Shown: in pieces, positions 30,639-39,479 of the stretch
Numbering within the stretch: the stretch's first letter is position 1
Layout of the letters: each line of letters opens with the position of its first letter
Origin: Mycobacterium sp. Aquia_216
GTDB taxonomy: Bacteria; Actinomycetota; Actinomycetes; Mycobacteriales; Mycobacteriaceae
Direction of reading: 5' to 3'
Assembly (NCBI RefSeq): GCF_026723865.1
Contig: NZ_CP113529.1
Location: forward strand, 1,302,001-1,366,000
Length of the DNA stretch: 64,000 nt
Notes under the pieces: generated by a model
Database searches by the model: none
The model's input: the letters and a program-made list of their open reading frames with translations, nothing else
What the model was told of the DNA's origin: nothing
Position numbers and translations under genes: made by a program

Positions 30639-32047
30639 CGGCGCCCCGATTGCCGGACGGATTCGCCGTCCAGGTCGATCGCCGCGTGCGGGTGCTCGGC
30701 GACGGCTCGGCCCTGCTCGGCGGCTCACCGACCCGACTGCTCAAGCTGGCTCCCGCCGCCCAGGACATGCTCTCGGATGGCCGGCTGAAGGTTCGCGACG
30801 ACGTCAGTGCCCAGCTGGCCCGTACCCTGCTGGACGCTACCGTCGCACATCCGCGACCCGCCGGCGGCCCGTCGCACCGTGACGTCACCATCGTAATCCC
30901 GGTGCGGGACAACATTTCTGGCGTACGACGCCTATTGAACTCGCTGCGCGGCCTGCGCGTGATCGTGGTGGACGACGCTTCGCTGTCGCCGATCGAGGCG
31001 GAAGACTTCGCCGGCATGCACTGTGACATCGAGGTGTTGCACCACCCGCGCAGCAAGGGTCCGGCGGCTGCGCGCAACACCGGACTGGCGGCGTGCACCA
31101 CCGACTTCGTCGCGTTCATGGACTCCGACGTCGCACCGCGCCGTGGGTGGCTCGAGGCTCTCCTCGGTCATTTCTGCGACCCCACCGTCGCGCTGGTGGC
31201 GCCGCGCATCGTGGGCCTGGCCCACAGCGAGAACGTGGTGGCGCGGTATGAGGCGGTGCACTCCTCACTGGACCTCGGGCAGCGTGAGGCGCCGGTGTTG
31301 CCCCACAGCACGGTGTCCTACGTCCCGAGCGCGGCAATCATCTGCCGGCGCTCGGCCCTGCGCGAGGTCGGCGGCTTCGACGAGACCATGCAGTCCGGTG
31401 AAGATGTCGATCTGTGCTGGCGGCTGATCGAGGCGGGCGCCCGGTTGCGCTACGAGCCGATTGCTCTGGTCGCGCACGATCACCGCACACAACTGCGGGA
31501 TTGGCTCGCGCGCAAGGCATTCTACGGTGGTTCCGCGGCTCCCCTGTCGGTGCGCCATCCCGACAAGACCGCTCCGGTGGTGATCTCGGGGTGGACGCTG
31601 ATGGCGTGGATCCTGGTGGCGCTCGGGACAAGCGTGTCCCGGCTGGCCTCGATCGTGATCGCGATCCTGACCGGCCGGCGCATCGCCAAAGCCATGCGCA
31701 GCGCGGAGACCTCGTTTGCCGATGTCGTGGTGATCGCGGCGCGTGGTCTGTGGTCGGCGGCGCTGCAGCTGGCCTCGGCCATCTGCCGGCACTACTGGCC
31801 GGTGGCGTTGCTCGCGGCGATCGCGTCGCGCCACTGCCGACGGGTCATCGTGGTCGCGGCCGTAATGGACGGAGTGGTCGACTGGCTTCGCCGCCGGGAC
31901 GCCACCGGCGACGAGGCCGAGCCGATCGGGCTGCTGACTTATCTGTTGCTCAAGCGCGTTGACGACCTGGCCTATGGCCTCGGGCTGTGGTGGGGCGTGG
32001 TGCGCGAACGCAACCTGCGCGCGCTCAAACCGCAGATCCGGAGCTAG
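30635..32047 (+). CDS. mftF: Mycofactocin glycosyltransferase MftF
   Basis: 470 residues, equal to M. tuberculosis Rv0696. A GT2 core is visible: [52 protein letters not shown] (DSD as the DxD-type metal site), and [21 protein letters not shown]. Hydrophobic C-terminal segments follow about 300-330 ([13 protein letters not shown]) and about 355-415, suggesting membrane association. It adds beta-1,4-linked glucose units to premycofactocin (known). A GERRI-ending small ORF is coupled to its start. Confidence 0.93.
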   Translation: MTAPRLPDGFAVQVDRRVRVLGDGSALLGGSPTRLLKLAPAAQDMLSDGRLKVRDDVSAQLARTLLDATVAHPRPAGGPSHRDVTIVIPVRDNISGVRRLLNSLRGLRVIVVDDASLSPIEAEDFAGMHCDIEVLHHPRSKGPAAARNTGLAACTTDFVAFMDSDVAPRRGWLEALLGHFCDPTVALVAPRIVGLAHSENVVARYEAVHSSLDLGQREAPVLPHSTVSYVPSAAIICRRSALREVGGFDETMQSGEDVDLCWRLIEAGARLRYEPIALVAHDHRTQLRDWLARKAFYGGSAAPLSVRHPDKTAPVVISGWTLMAWILVALGTSVSRLASIVIAILTGRRIAKAMRSAETSFADVVVIAARGLWSAALQLASAICRHYWPVALLAAIASRHCRRVIVVAAVMDGVVDWLRRRDATGDEAEPIGLLTYLLLKRVDDLAYGLGLWWGVVRERNLRALKPQIRS

Positions 32048-32055
32048 CCGCCGCC

Positions 32056-33489
32056 TTGACCACCACGCACAGCGATGTGCTGATCGTCGGCGCCGGAAGT
32101 GCTGGATCGGTTGTTGCCGAACGTCTTTCCGCCGAACCCGGCTGCACGGTGACCGTCCTCGAGGCCGGGCCCGCGCTCGCCGATCCGGGGTTGCTGGCTC
32201 GAACCAGTAATGGGCTGCAGCTGCCGATCGGGGCCGGCAGTCCGCTGGTGCAACGCTATCAGGCCCGAATCACCGATCAGCCCGTTCGCGAGCTGCCGAT
32301 CGTGCGGGGGGCGACGGTCGGGGGCTCGGGGGCGATCAATGGTGGATATTTCTGTCGCGGATTGCCACGCGACTTCGATCAGGCGGCGATACCGGGTTGG
32401 GCATGGACAGATGTGATCGACCATTTCCGGGCCATCGAGACCGATCTGGATTTCGCAGGTCCCGCTCACGGCGATAGCGGCCCGATTCTTGTTCGCCGGA
32501 CGCACGAAATGACCGGCACCACTGAACGTTTCATCGCCGCCGCGCGGGGCGTGGGGTTTTCCTGGATTACCGACCTCAATGATTGCGGGCCCGAGCTGGT
32601 GCCGGGGGTCGGCGCCGTCCCGCTCAACATCGTCGACGGGGTGCGGATCGGGTCGGGCGCCGGGTATCTGCTTCCGGCGCTAAAGCGACCTAACCTGACA
32701 TTGCTGTCGCAGACTCGGGCCGTGCAACTGCGGTTCGCCGGTACCGTCGCGGTGGGAGTGGACGCGGTGGCCCCGCAGGGCCCGCTGACACTCACGGCAG
32801 ACCGAATCGTCTTGTGCGCCGGTGCTATTCAATCGGCGCATCTGCTGATGTTATCCGGCATCGGCGATGAGCTGATGTTGCGGGCGCTGGGCGTACCGGT
32901 GGTGGCACCGCTTCCGGTGGGGATGTTCTGCAGCGATCACCCCGAATGGGTGCTGCCCACCGACTGGACGGTGGCCACCGGCCGGCCCGTGCTGGAAGTG
33001 GTGCTCAACACCGCCGACGACATCGAGATCAGACCGTACACGGGTGGCTTCGTCGCGATGACCGGGGACGGCACGGCGGGTCATCCCGACTGGCCGCATC
33101 TCGGCGTCGCGCTGATGCAGCCGCGGGCACGCGGGCGCATCTCGTTGGTGTCGGCGGATTCGGCGGTGCCCCCACGGATCGAACATCGTTACGACAGCGA
33201 GCCCGAGGATGTCGCAGCGCTGCGCCGCGGCAGTGAGTTGGTGCGTGAACTTGCCAGTGCGGCAACATATGTCGGGCCACCAGCGTGGGCGACATCGCAG
33301 CACCTGTGTGCCAGCGCCCCGATGGGCGATGACGGAGACCCGCACGCGGTCGTCGACCCGCGCTGCCGGGTGCGTGGGATGGAAAACCTCTGGGTGATCG
33401 ACGGCTCTGTCCTGCCCAGCATCACCAGCCGGGGACCGCACGCGACCATTGTGATGCTCGGGCACCGCGCGGCGGAATTCGTCCGCTGA
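32056..33489 (+). CDS. mftG: Mycofactocin system GMC oxidoreductase MftG
   Basis: 477 residues from TTG 32056 (LTTTHSDVLIVGAGSAGS), similar in length to the 479 of M. tuberculosis Rv0697. FAD-binding motif VLIVGAGSAGSVVAERL, then RGATVGGSGAINGGYF and the C-terminal GMC pattern MENLWVIDGSVLPSITSRGPHAT with the conserved His region. MftG links reduced mycofactocin to the respiratory chain (reported for M. smegmatis). The longer frame to 31987 overlaps mftF. Ends 18 bp from the convergent MFS gene. Confidence 0.92.
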   Translation: MTTTHSDVLIVGAGSAGSVVAERLSAEPGCTVTVLEAGPALADPGLLARTSNGLQLPIGAGSPLVQRYQARITDQPVRELPIVRGATVGGSGAINGGYFCRGLPRDFDQAAIPGWAWTDVIDHFRAIETDLDFAGPAHGDSGPILVRRTHEMTGTTERFIAAARGVGFSWITDLNDCGPELVPGVGAVPLNIVDGVRIGSGAGYLLPALKRPNLTLLSQTRAVQLRFAGTVAVGVDAVAPQGPLTLTADRIVLCAGAIQSAHLLMLSGIGDELMLRALGVPVVAPLPVGMFCSDHPEWVLPTDWTVATGRPVLEVVLNTADDIEIRPYTGGFVAMTGDGTAGHPDWPHLGVALMQPRARGRISLVSADSAVPPRIEHRYDSEPEDVAALRRGSELVRELASAATYVGPPAWATSQHLCASAPMGDDGDPHAVVDPRCRVRGMENLWVIDGSVLPSITSRGPHATIVMLGHRAAEFVR

Positions 33490-33507
33490 GCTGCCGCGCC
33501 GATCCGG

Positions 33508-35103
33508 TTAGCTTCGTGGCTGAATCGCGGTTCGGGACAGGAGCCGGCGTACCGGGCGTAGCTGTTTGCCATCCCGTCCGGGAGCCCACAACCCGATCAG
33601 GACCGAAATCACGGCGACGATCACGGCCATCACGATCGTGGACGCGTGCATGGACACCAGGAATGCAGTCTTGCTCAGCTCGGCGAGTTTGGCTCCTTGC
33701 GGCCCGAGCTGGCCGGCCACCTCGACGGCCTTGGCGAGGGAGTCGGTAGCCGGGCCGCGCACTGCCGGGGGGAAGCTCGCCAACTGTGGCGCCAGCTCGT
33801 GGGAATAGCGTCCGGCCAGGATCGAACCGGCCACGGCGATGCCCAACGCCCCGCCCATCTCTCGTGAGGTGTCGTTCACCGCGGACGCCACGCCCTGCTT
33901 TTCGTCGGGAACCGCACCCATGATCGCCGAAGTCGTTGGTGCCGTGCAGATTCCGATACCGGTGGCCAGAATCAACGTCGGCCAGGCGAATTGTGCGTAA
34001 CTTGACTGCAGGTCCAGTCCGTACATGCACGCGAAGCCAACCGCCATCAGCAGGGTGCCGATGAACAGCACCAGCCGCAGCCCGAGCTTCGGCACATACC
34101 AAAAGGACAGCGCCGAGAAGATGCCCAACGGAATCATGAAGGGGCCAAACGCGATTGCCGTTGTCAACGGCGAATAGCCCATGATCTGCTGCACGTACTG
34201 CATGCCGATGTAGAAGAACCCGAACGTCGCGCCGAATAGGACCACGATCGCTGCCACTCCAGTGGCGAAATTGGGGTCGGCGAATAGTCGTACGTCGAGA
34301 AGGGGGTGCTGCCGCCTGAATTCGACGACGCCGAACAGCGCCGCGATGATCGCCCCCGCGACAATGCCGCCCCACACCAGCGGGTCATCCCAGCCCCGAT
34401 CAGGGGCTTCCAGGATGGCGGCCACCGCAATCGCGACGGCGGCTCCGATCAGCACCGCACCCAGCGAATCGATGCGGGGAGCGGAGTTGTCGCGTGACGG
34501 TGAGACGGTGCACGCCAGGGCGAAGATCACCAGCCCGGCGATGCCCAGTGACCAGAAAATCGCGTGCCAATCCCAAAAGCGAAGCAGCAGGCCGGAACCG
34601 ATCAGGCCGAAGACCCCGCCGGATCCGGCCGTACCGGCCCAGATGCCGACGGCTTTCATCCGATCGTCTTTCGGGTAGGCCACCGTCAGCAGCGACAGCG
34701 TCGCGGGCATGACGAAGGCCGCGCCGACACCGGCCACCGCCCGCCCCGCGATGATCTGCGGGGGACTGTGCAAGATCGCCGGCGCCACCGAGCCGAGCGC
34801 GAACACCACCAAACCGGTCAGTAGCGCACCGCGCCTGCCGTAGCGATCACCGATCGCTCCGGCGGGCAGCAGTAGACAGGCGAGAGCCACGGTGTAACCG
34901 TCGACGACCCAGTTCAGCTGCGACTGTGTTGCGGAGGTCGCCACCGCGAGGTCACCCAAAGCGGTGTTCAGTGCCGTCATCGATGCGACGACCAGGGCGA
35001 CCCCCATGCACGCGACCGCGAGTGTCCAGGCTCGCGCACGAGGGCTACCGCCAATGCTCACCGCATCAGTACGCTGGTCAGGCTGGAGCAGGACGTCGAC
35101 CAT
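33508..35103 (-). CDS. MFS drug-efflux transporter, DHA2 (14-TMS) family
   Basis: 531 residues from ATG 35103. Fourteen hydrophobic segments are spread over the length, typical of EmrB/QacA-type transporters. MFS motif A appears as GAIGDRYGRRGALLTGL, motif B region as IIAGRAVAGVGAAFVMPATLSLL. The C-terminal third contains PAVRGPATDSLAKAVEVAGQL as a long loop between the last helices, common in actinobacterial DHA2 exporters. Divergent from a TetR gene with two operator-like repeats between them, so expression is probably derepressed by an exported compound. Not part of this locus in M. tuberculosis. Confidence 0.9.
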   Translation of the reverse strand: MVDVLLQPDQRTDAVSIGGSPRARAWTLAVACMGVALVVASMTALNTALGDLAVATSATQSQLNWVVDGYTVALACLLLPAGAIGDRYGRRGALLTGLVVFALGSVAPAILHSPPQIIAGRAVAGVGAAFVMPATLSLLTVAYPKDDRMKAVGIWAGTAGSGGVFGLIGSGLLLRFWDWHAIFWSLGIAGLVIFALACTVSPSRDNSAPRIDSLGAVLIGAAVAIAVAAILEAPDRGWDDPLVWGGIVAGAIIAALFGVVEFRRQHPLLDVRLFADPNFATGVAAIVVLFGATFGFFYIGMQYVQQIMGYSPLTTAIAFGPFMIPLGIFSALSFWYVPKLGLRLVLFIGTLLMAVGFACMYGLDLQSSYAQFAWPTLILATGIGICTAPTTSAIMGAVPDEKQGVASAVNDTSREMGGALGIAVAGSILAGRYSHELAPQLASFPPAVRGPATDSLAKAVEVAGQLGPQGAKLAELSKTAFLVSMHASTIVMAVIVAVISVLIGLWAPGRDGKQLRPVRRLLSRTAIQPRS

Positions 35104-35138
35104 GAGATGCGCCTCCCTTCGGGGGCGTGCGAAGTTCC

Positions 35139-35172
35139 GAGACCAATGGTCTCGTAGATAGACCGATAGTCT
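35139..35172. promoter_or_regulatory. Twin TetR operators between MFS exporter and regulator
   Basis: Two related palindromes stand side by side. Box 1 is AGACC-AAT-GGTCT, a perfect palindrome that extends to GAGACC...GGTCTC, core at 35140-35152. Box 2 is AGACCGATAGTCT at 35160-35172. They agree at 11 of 13 positions, with centres 20 bp apart, about two helical turns, so two dimers could bind the same DNA face. They lie between the divergent starts at 35103 and 35200. Confidence 0.7.
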
Positions 35173-35199
35173 TGTTTCTAAACAGGGAGGTGAGTCACA

Positions 35200-35853
35200 A
35201 TCACCGAGGGAAGTACGGACCCCCGGCCGGCACGGTCGCGGGCTCGTTTGCTGGAAGCCGCCGCGGCGCTGCTGCGCTCCGGAGGTCCCAGTGCGGTGAC
35301 GGTGGAAGCGGTCACCCGCACCGCCAACGTAGCGAGAGCGACCCTGTATCGCCACTTTCCGAGTGGAAATGATTTGCTGGCCGCGGCATTCAACAGCCTG
35401 ATACCGCCTTCCCCGACGCCACCCGACGAGGGCTCGCTGCGGGATCGGCTGGTCGCCCTGGTGCTCGCCCAAGCCGAATCGGTGGCCCAAGCGCCCGCGG
35501 TCATGACGGCCATGTCCTGGTTGGCGTTGGGGCGCGACTTGGAGGGTTTGCCAGAACCTCACCACGCCAGCTCCGACAGCCCGGCGATCACCACGCTTCG
35601 CGAACGCATCGCCCAGCAGTACGCGGCGCCGTTCGACGCTTTATTCGATAGTCCGGAGGCGGCGGAACTGGGGGAGGTGGACCGATCCCGGGCCATCGCC
35701 CTGCTGATCGGCCCGCTGGTGCTGGGGCGGCTGTCGACGTTGCCGGATTTCGACTATCGGGAGTGTGCGCTCGCGGCGGTCGACGGTTTCCTGCACGTGC
35801 AGCGTGCCCAGGGCAGGGTTAACGCAGCGAATATCGAATCGGCAGGTGCTTGA
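35200..35853 (+). CDS. TetR family regulator of the divergent MFS exporter (probable ATC start)
   Basis: 217 residues if ATC 35200 is used. The HTH is clear (RARLLEAAAALLRSGGP, then VEAVTRTANVARATLYRHFPSGNDLL), with a TetR_C-type ligand domain. The Shine-Dalgarno GGGAGGTGA (35185-35193) is 6 nt before ATC 35200, an ideal distance. The first in-frame ATG/GTG/TTG is TTG 35248, which has no Shine-Dalgarno and would remove half of helix 1. An in-frame TGA at 35191 blocks earlier starts. So either a rare ATC start or a base difference is likely. Overlaps the convergent P450 gene by 35 bp. Confidence 0.78.
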   Translation: MTEGSTDPRPARSRARLLEAAAALLRSGGPSAVTVEAVTRTANVARATLYRHFPSGNDLLAAAFNSLIPPSPTPPDEGSLRDRLVALVLAQAESVAQAPAVMTAMSWLALGRDLEGLPEPHHASSDSPAITTLRERIAQQYAAPFDALFDSPEAAELGEVDRSRAIALLIGPLVLGRLSTLPDFDYRECALAAVDGFLHVQRAQGRVNAANIESAGA

Positions 35854-37069
35854 GCCCGCCGACGAACGTGGTGGCGATCAGTTCCGGTTCTCCGGCCAGT
35901 TCAATGGATTTCAGCCGTGGCAGCAGTTCGGCGAAAAGGGCGTTCAGCTCCATGCGGGCCAGGGCCGCGCCCAGGCAGAAGTGCACGCCGTAGCCGAATG
36001 CCAAGTGCTTGTTCGGATCCCGGCCGACGTCGAAGCGGAACGGATCGTCGAATACCTCCTCGTCACGGTTGGCCGATACGTATGACAAGTAGACCGATTC
36101 GCCCTTGGCGATCGGCACGCCGCGAATCGTGGTGTCCTCGACCGCGGTGCGCATGAATTCCTTGACCGGCGTGACCCAGCGGATCATTTCTTCGGCGGCG
36201 CTCGGCATCAGTCTCAGGTCGTCGGTCAATCGCTTGCGCTGATCCGGGTTTTCGATCAGCGCCCGCAGACCGCCGGCGATCGTCGAGCTGGTGGTGTCAT
36301 GGCCGGCAGTGGCGACGATGACGTAGTAGGACGCGGCGTCGACGTCGGACAGTGGCTTGCCGTCGACCGTGGCGTTGGCGATCGCCGAGGCTAGGTCGTC
36401 GGTGGGCTGTTCGCGCCGCGACGCGGTAAGTGCGGTGAAATAGTCGAACAAATCCAGCACCACCTCGAGCTGCTGCACGGGTGTGGTGCCCCGGCGACGT
36501 TCGGCGTCGCTGCTGCCGAAGAGCTCCCGGGTCAGGGTGAGTAGGCGCGGAAAGTCCGATTCGGGCAGGCCGAGCAGCGACAGGATCACATACAGCGGGT
36601 AGTCCGCGGCGATTTCTTGGACGAAGTCGCATTCGTTGCCCGCGACCATCATCATGTCGACATACATCTTGGCCAGCTCGTCGACGCGAGCCTTCAGCGC
36701 TCGCATCGCCTTGGGCCGAAACCAGTCCGCACCAATGGCGCGCAACGCCCGGTGTTCGGCGCCGTCCATGTGGACCAGCGTGCGCAGCCCCACCCCGGCG
36801 TCCATCCGGGCGCGGGTAAGAGCGTCGGTCTCCGCGGGGAGAAGCACCGCCCTGGGTTCATTGAGGAACAGCTCGTTGGACCGCTCGATGTGCATGACGT
36901 CGGCGTGCTTGGTGATCGCCCAGAACGGTAGGTAGGGCGCGCAGTCGACCAGGGACACCGGCGCGTGGCTGCGTAAGTGGCTCAGCGCCGCATGTAATCG
37001 GGGCTCGTCGGTGTAGGCGATGGGGTCGGCGAGCACGTTGGCCGCCGCATCCGCAATCGGTGTGCTCAT
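35819..37069 (-). CDS. Cytochrome P450
   Basis: 416 residues, a typical soluble bacterial P450. I-helix AGHDTTSSTIAGGLRAL (oxygen activation), K-helix ExxR in SAAEEMIRWVTPV, and heme-binding FGYGVHFCLGAALAR with the axial Cys near 365. VHMDGAEHRALR is the C-helix. The enzyme needs a ferredoxin and reductase; the Rv0688-like reductase about 17 kb upstream is a candidate. Probably part of the MFS/TetR module inserted between mftG and the S10 operon; its substrate could be the exported molecule or a lipid. CYP subfamily not assigned. Confidence 0.93.
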   Translation of the reverse strand: MSTPIADAAANVLADPIAYTDEPRLHAALSHLRSHAPVSLVDCAPYLPFWAITKHADVMHIERSNELFLNEPRAVLLPAETDALTRARMDAGVGLRTLVHMDGAEHRALRAIGADWFRPKAMRALKARVDELAKMYVDMMMVAGNECDFVQEIAADYPLYVILSLLGLPESDFPRLLTLTRELFGSSDAERRRGTTPVQQLEVVLDLFDYFTALTASRREQPTDDLASAIANATVDGKPLSDVDAASYYVIVATAGHDTTSSTIAGGLRALIENPDQRKRLTDDLRLMPSAAEEMIRWVTPVKEFMRTAVEDTTIRGVPIAKGESVYLSYVSANRDEEVFDDPFRFDVGRDPNKHLAFGYGVHFCLGAALARMELNALFAELLPRLKSIELAGEPELIATTFVGGLKHLPIRYSLR

Positions 37070-37198
37070 TGCCCCCCTCGCACCGGATTTGCTCCCTCAT
37101 CCGACGGTAAGTGCGGGGTGACCGCCGGCGAAGGACCGCTGTCCTTCCACCTATTCGAAAACGCCTATCTGACCTGGTCGCGCGATTTGAGCCGGGAT

Positions 37199-37245
37199 TT
37201 GGCCGTAGCCATGATCTAGGGCATACTGTTCGGGTTGCCTTGAGC
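37199..37245 (+). promoter_or_regulatory. S10 operon promoter with shared initial-transcript element
   Basis: -35 TTGGCC (37199-37204), 17-bp spacer, -10 CATACT (37222-37227), then 4 bp and GGGTTGCCTTGAGC (37232-37245). The same layout (TTGGCG, 17 bp, TAGACT, 4 bp, GGGTTGCCTTGGGC) precedes rplN. Transcription would start inside the GGGTTGCC element, leaving a leader of about 270 nt before rpsJ. Confidence 0.65.
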
Positions 37246-37275
37246 CGGGTTCGCGCTTGGCCGGGCATACGACCA

Positions 37276-37440
37276 GCGCCCAAACGGGCGCGTCCGGTCC
37301 CATCCTTGTTGGCGACGAATTTTGGCCGCGGATGAGGCTGCGTGCGGGTGACACACCCGACCGCGGGGGCCGGTGGACCACGACAGGTAAACAGCGGCGC
37401 ATTAACCGGCGCGACGCTCGATCGGCCTTCAGACGGCCGA
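37276..37440 (+). promoter_or_regulatory. Structured S10 operon leader (two hairpins)
   Basis: GCGCCC-aaac-GGGCGC (37276-37291) makes a 6-bp stem with a tetraloop. TCGGCC-ttcagac-GGCCGA (37422-37440) makes a second 6-bp stem that can extend outward through CGCTCGA and TCGAAGCG with small internal loops. Neither has a U-tract. In other bacteria the S10 leader is the target of L4 autoregulation; whether this is so here is unknown. The 37070-37198 stretch upstream shows no gene. Confidence 0.45.
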
Positions 37441-37505
37441 GTCGAAGCGCGCCGGGGGCACCAGGCCCGAATACGGGTCTCAAGAGGAGTGAGGGTAGGA
37501 GAAGC

Positions 37506-37811
37506 GTGGCGGGACAGAAGATCCGCATCAGGCTTAAGGCCTACGACCATGAGGCTATTGACGCCTCGGCGCGCAAGATCGTCGAGACCGTCGTCCGTAC
37601 GGGTGCCAGCGTCGTAGGGCCGGTGCCGCTGCCGACCGAGAAAAACGTGTATTGCGTCATCCGCTCCCCGCATAAGTACAAGGACTCGCGGGAGCACTTC
37701 GAGATGCGCACCCACAAGCGGTTGATCGACATTCTTGATCCGACGCCGAAGACCGTTGACGCGCTGATGCGCATCGATCTTCCGGCCAGTGTCGACGTCA
37801 ACATCCAGTAG
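37506..37811 (+). CDS. rpsJ: 30S ribosomal protein S10
   Basis: 101 residues from GTG 37506 ([19 protein letters not shown]), the standard length. Contains the S10 signature [21 protein letters not shown] region and ends VDVNIQ. S10 is in the 30S head and also acts as NusE in antitermination. First gene of the S10 operon; preceded by the ribosome-binding site AGGAGAAGC. The in-frame extension upstream to 37257 lies in the leader. Confidence 0.98.
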   Translation: MAGQKIRIRLKAYDHEAIDASARKIVETVVRTGASVVGPVPLPTEKNVYCVIRSPHKYKDSREHFEMRTHKRLIDILDPTPKTVDALMRIDLPASVDVNIQ

Positions 37812-37826
37812 GGGATCGGCGAACTC

Positions 37827-38480
37827 ATGGCAAGAAAAGGCATTCTGGGTACCAAGCTGGGCATGACGCAGGTGTTCGACGAGAACAACCGGGTCGTGCC
37901 GGTGACGGTGGTCAAGGCGGGGCCCAACGTGGTGACACGCATCCGCACCCCGGAACTCGACGGCTATAGCGCCGTGCAGTTGGCCTACGGCGAGATCAGC
38001 CCACGCAAAGTCACCAAGCCCGTCACGGGCCAGTACACCGCCGCGGGCGTGAACCCGCGCCGGCACCTGGCCGAGCTGCGTCTGGACAACCCCGAGGCGG
38101 CGGCCGAATACGAGGTCGGTCAGGAGCTGACGGCCGAGATCTTCGCCGACGGCGCCTATGTCGACGTGACCGGTACCTCCAAGGGCAAGGGTTTCGCCGG
38201 CACCATGAAGCGCCACGGCTTCCGCGGCCAGGGCGCCAGCCACGGTGCCCAGGCGGTGCACCGCCGTCCGGGTTCCATCGGCGGCTGTGCCACTCCCGCG
38301 CGCGTCTTCAAGGGCACGCGGATGGCGGGCCGGATGGGTAGCGACCGGGTGACCGTGCAGAACCTGGTGGTGCACAAGGTCGATGCCGAGAATGGCGTGC
38401 TGTTGATCAAGGGTGCGGTTCCCGGCCGTACCGGCGGACTCGTTGTGGTTCGCACCGCGATCAAACGAGGTGAGAAGTAA
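37827..38480 (+). CDS. rplC: 50S ribosomal protein L3
   Basis: 217 residues, full length. Begins [21 protein letters not shown] and contains the L3 signature [20 protein letters not shown] and [20 protein letters not shown]. Assembly-initiating protein near the peptidyl-transferase centre. Its stop overlaps the rplD start by one base (TAATG). Confidence 0.98.
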   Translation: MARKGILGTKLGMTQVFDENNRVVPVTVVKAGPNVVTRIRTPELDGYSAVQLAYGEISPRKVTKPVTGQYTAAGVNPRRHLAELRLDNPEAAAEYEVGQELTAEIFADGAYVDVTGTSKGKGFAGTMKRHGFRGQGASHGAQAVHRRPGSIGGCATPARVFKGTRMAGRMGSDRVTVQNLVVHKVDAENGVLLIKGAVPGRTGGLVVVRTAIKRGEK

Positions 38481-39148
38481 TGGCAGCGGTAAAGATTGAC
38501 GTCAAGACGCCGGACGGAAAGGTCGACGGCTCTATCGAGCTGCCCGCCGAGCTGTTCGACGCACCGGCCAATATCGCGTTGATGCACCAGGTGGTCACCG
38601 CGCAGCGGGCGGCGGCCCGCCAGGGCACGCACTCGACCAAGACGCGCGGCGAGGTCAGTGGTGGTGGCCGTAAGCCTTACCGGCAGAAGGGCACCGGACG
38701 CGCGCGGCAGGGTTCGACCCGCGCCCCGCAGTTCACCGGCGGTGGTGTCGTGCACGGCCCCAAGCCGCGCGACTACAGCCAGCGCACGCCGAAGAAGATG
38801 ATCGCGGCGGCACTGCGAGGGGCGCTCTCCGACCGGGCACGCAACGGCCGCATCCACGCGATCACCGAGCTGGTGTCGGGTCAGACTCCGTCTACCAAGA
38901 GCGCCAAGGCATTTCTGAACACGCTGACCGATCGCAAGCAGGTGCTGGTCGTCATCGGCCACACCGACGAGGCCGGCGCCAAGAGCGTGCGCAACCTGCC
39001 CGGTGTGCACATCCTGTCGCCGGGTCAACTCAACACCTATGACGTGCTGCGCTCCGACGACGTGGTGTTCAGCGTCGAGGCGCTCAACGCCTATATCGCG
39101 GCAGCGACGGGAACCGCAGACAACAATGATGTGGAGGTTTCGGCCTGA
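38480..39148 (+). CDS. rplD: 50S ribosomal protein L4
   Basis: 222 residues. Carries the extended loop that lines the exit tunnel ([40 protein letters not shown]). In E. coli L4 autoregulates the S10 operon; mycobacterial regulation is not established. Overlaps rplC and rplW by one base at each end. C-terminal NDVEVSA is typical for mycobacteria. Confidence 0.98.
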   Translation: MAAVKIDVKTPDGKVDGSIELPAELFDAPANIALMHQVVTAQRAAARQGTHSTKTRGEVSGGGRKPYRQKGTGRARQGSTRAPQFTGGGVVHGPKPRDYSQRTPKKMIAAALRGALSDRARNGRIHAITELVSGQTPSTKSAKAFLNTLTDRKQVLVVIGHTDEAGAKSVRNLPGVHILSPGQLNTYDVLRSDDVVFSVEALNAYIAAATGTADNNDVEVSA

Positions 39149-39450
39149 TGGCGACCGTCACTGACCCACGCGACATCATCCTGGCTCCGGTTATCTCGGA
39201 GAAGTCGTACGCACTGCTCGACGACAACGTGTACACCTTCGTGGTCCACCCCGATTCGAACAAGACGCAGATCAAGATCGCTATCGAGAAGATCTTCTCC
39301 GTCAAGGTCGCATCGGTGAACACCGCGAACCGGCAGGGCAAGCGCAAGCGCACCCGGACGGGATTTGGCAAGCGCAAGAGCACCAAGCGCGCGATTGTCA
39401 CCCTGGCCGCGGGCAGCAAGCCGATTGACCTGTTCGGAGCACCGGCCTAG
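39148..39450 (+). CDS. rplW: 50S ribosomal protein L23
   Basis: 100 residues, full length: [20 protein letters not shown] at the N-terminus and [20 protein letters not shown] in the rRNA-binding loop. L23 sits at the tunnel exit and docks trigger factor and SRP. Its ATG overlaps the rplD stop by one base. Confidence 0.98.
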   Translation: MATVTDPRDIILAPVISEKSYALLDDNVYTFVVHPDSNKTQIKIAIEKIFSVKVASVNTANRQGKRKRTRTGFGKRKSTKRAIVTLAAGSKPIDLFGAPA

Positions 39451-39479
39451 CCGCGCGCGAGAGAAAGACCTGATAAGAC

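Noticed and set aside
36858..38375. 505-residue minus-strand open frame over the S10 leader, rpsJ and rplC
   Set aside because: Antisense to certain ribosomal genes, no motifs.
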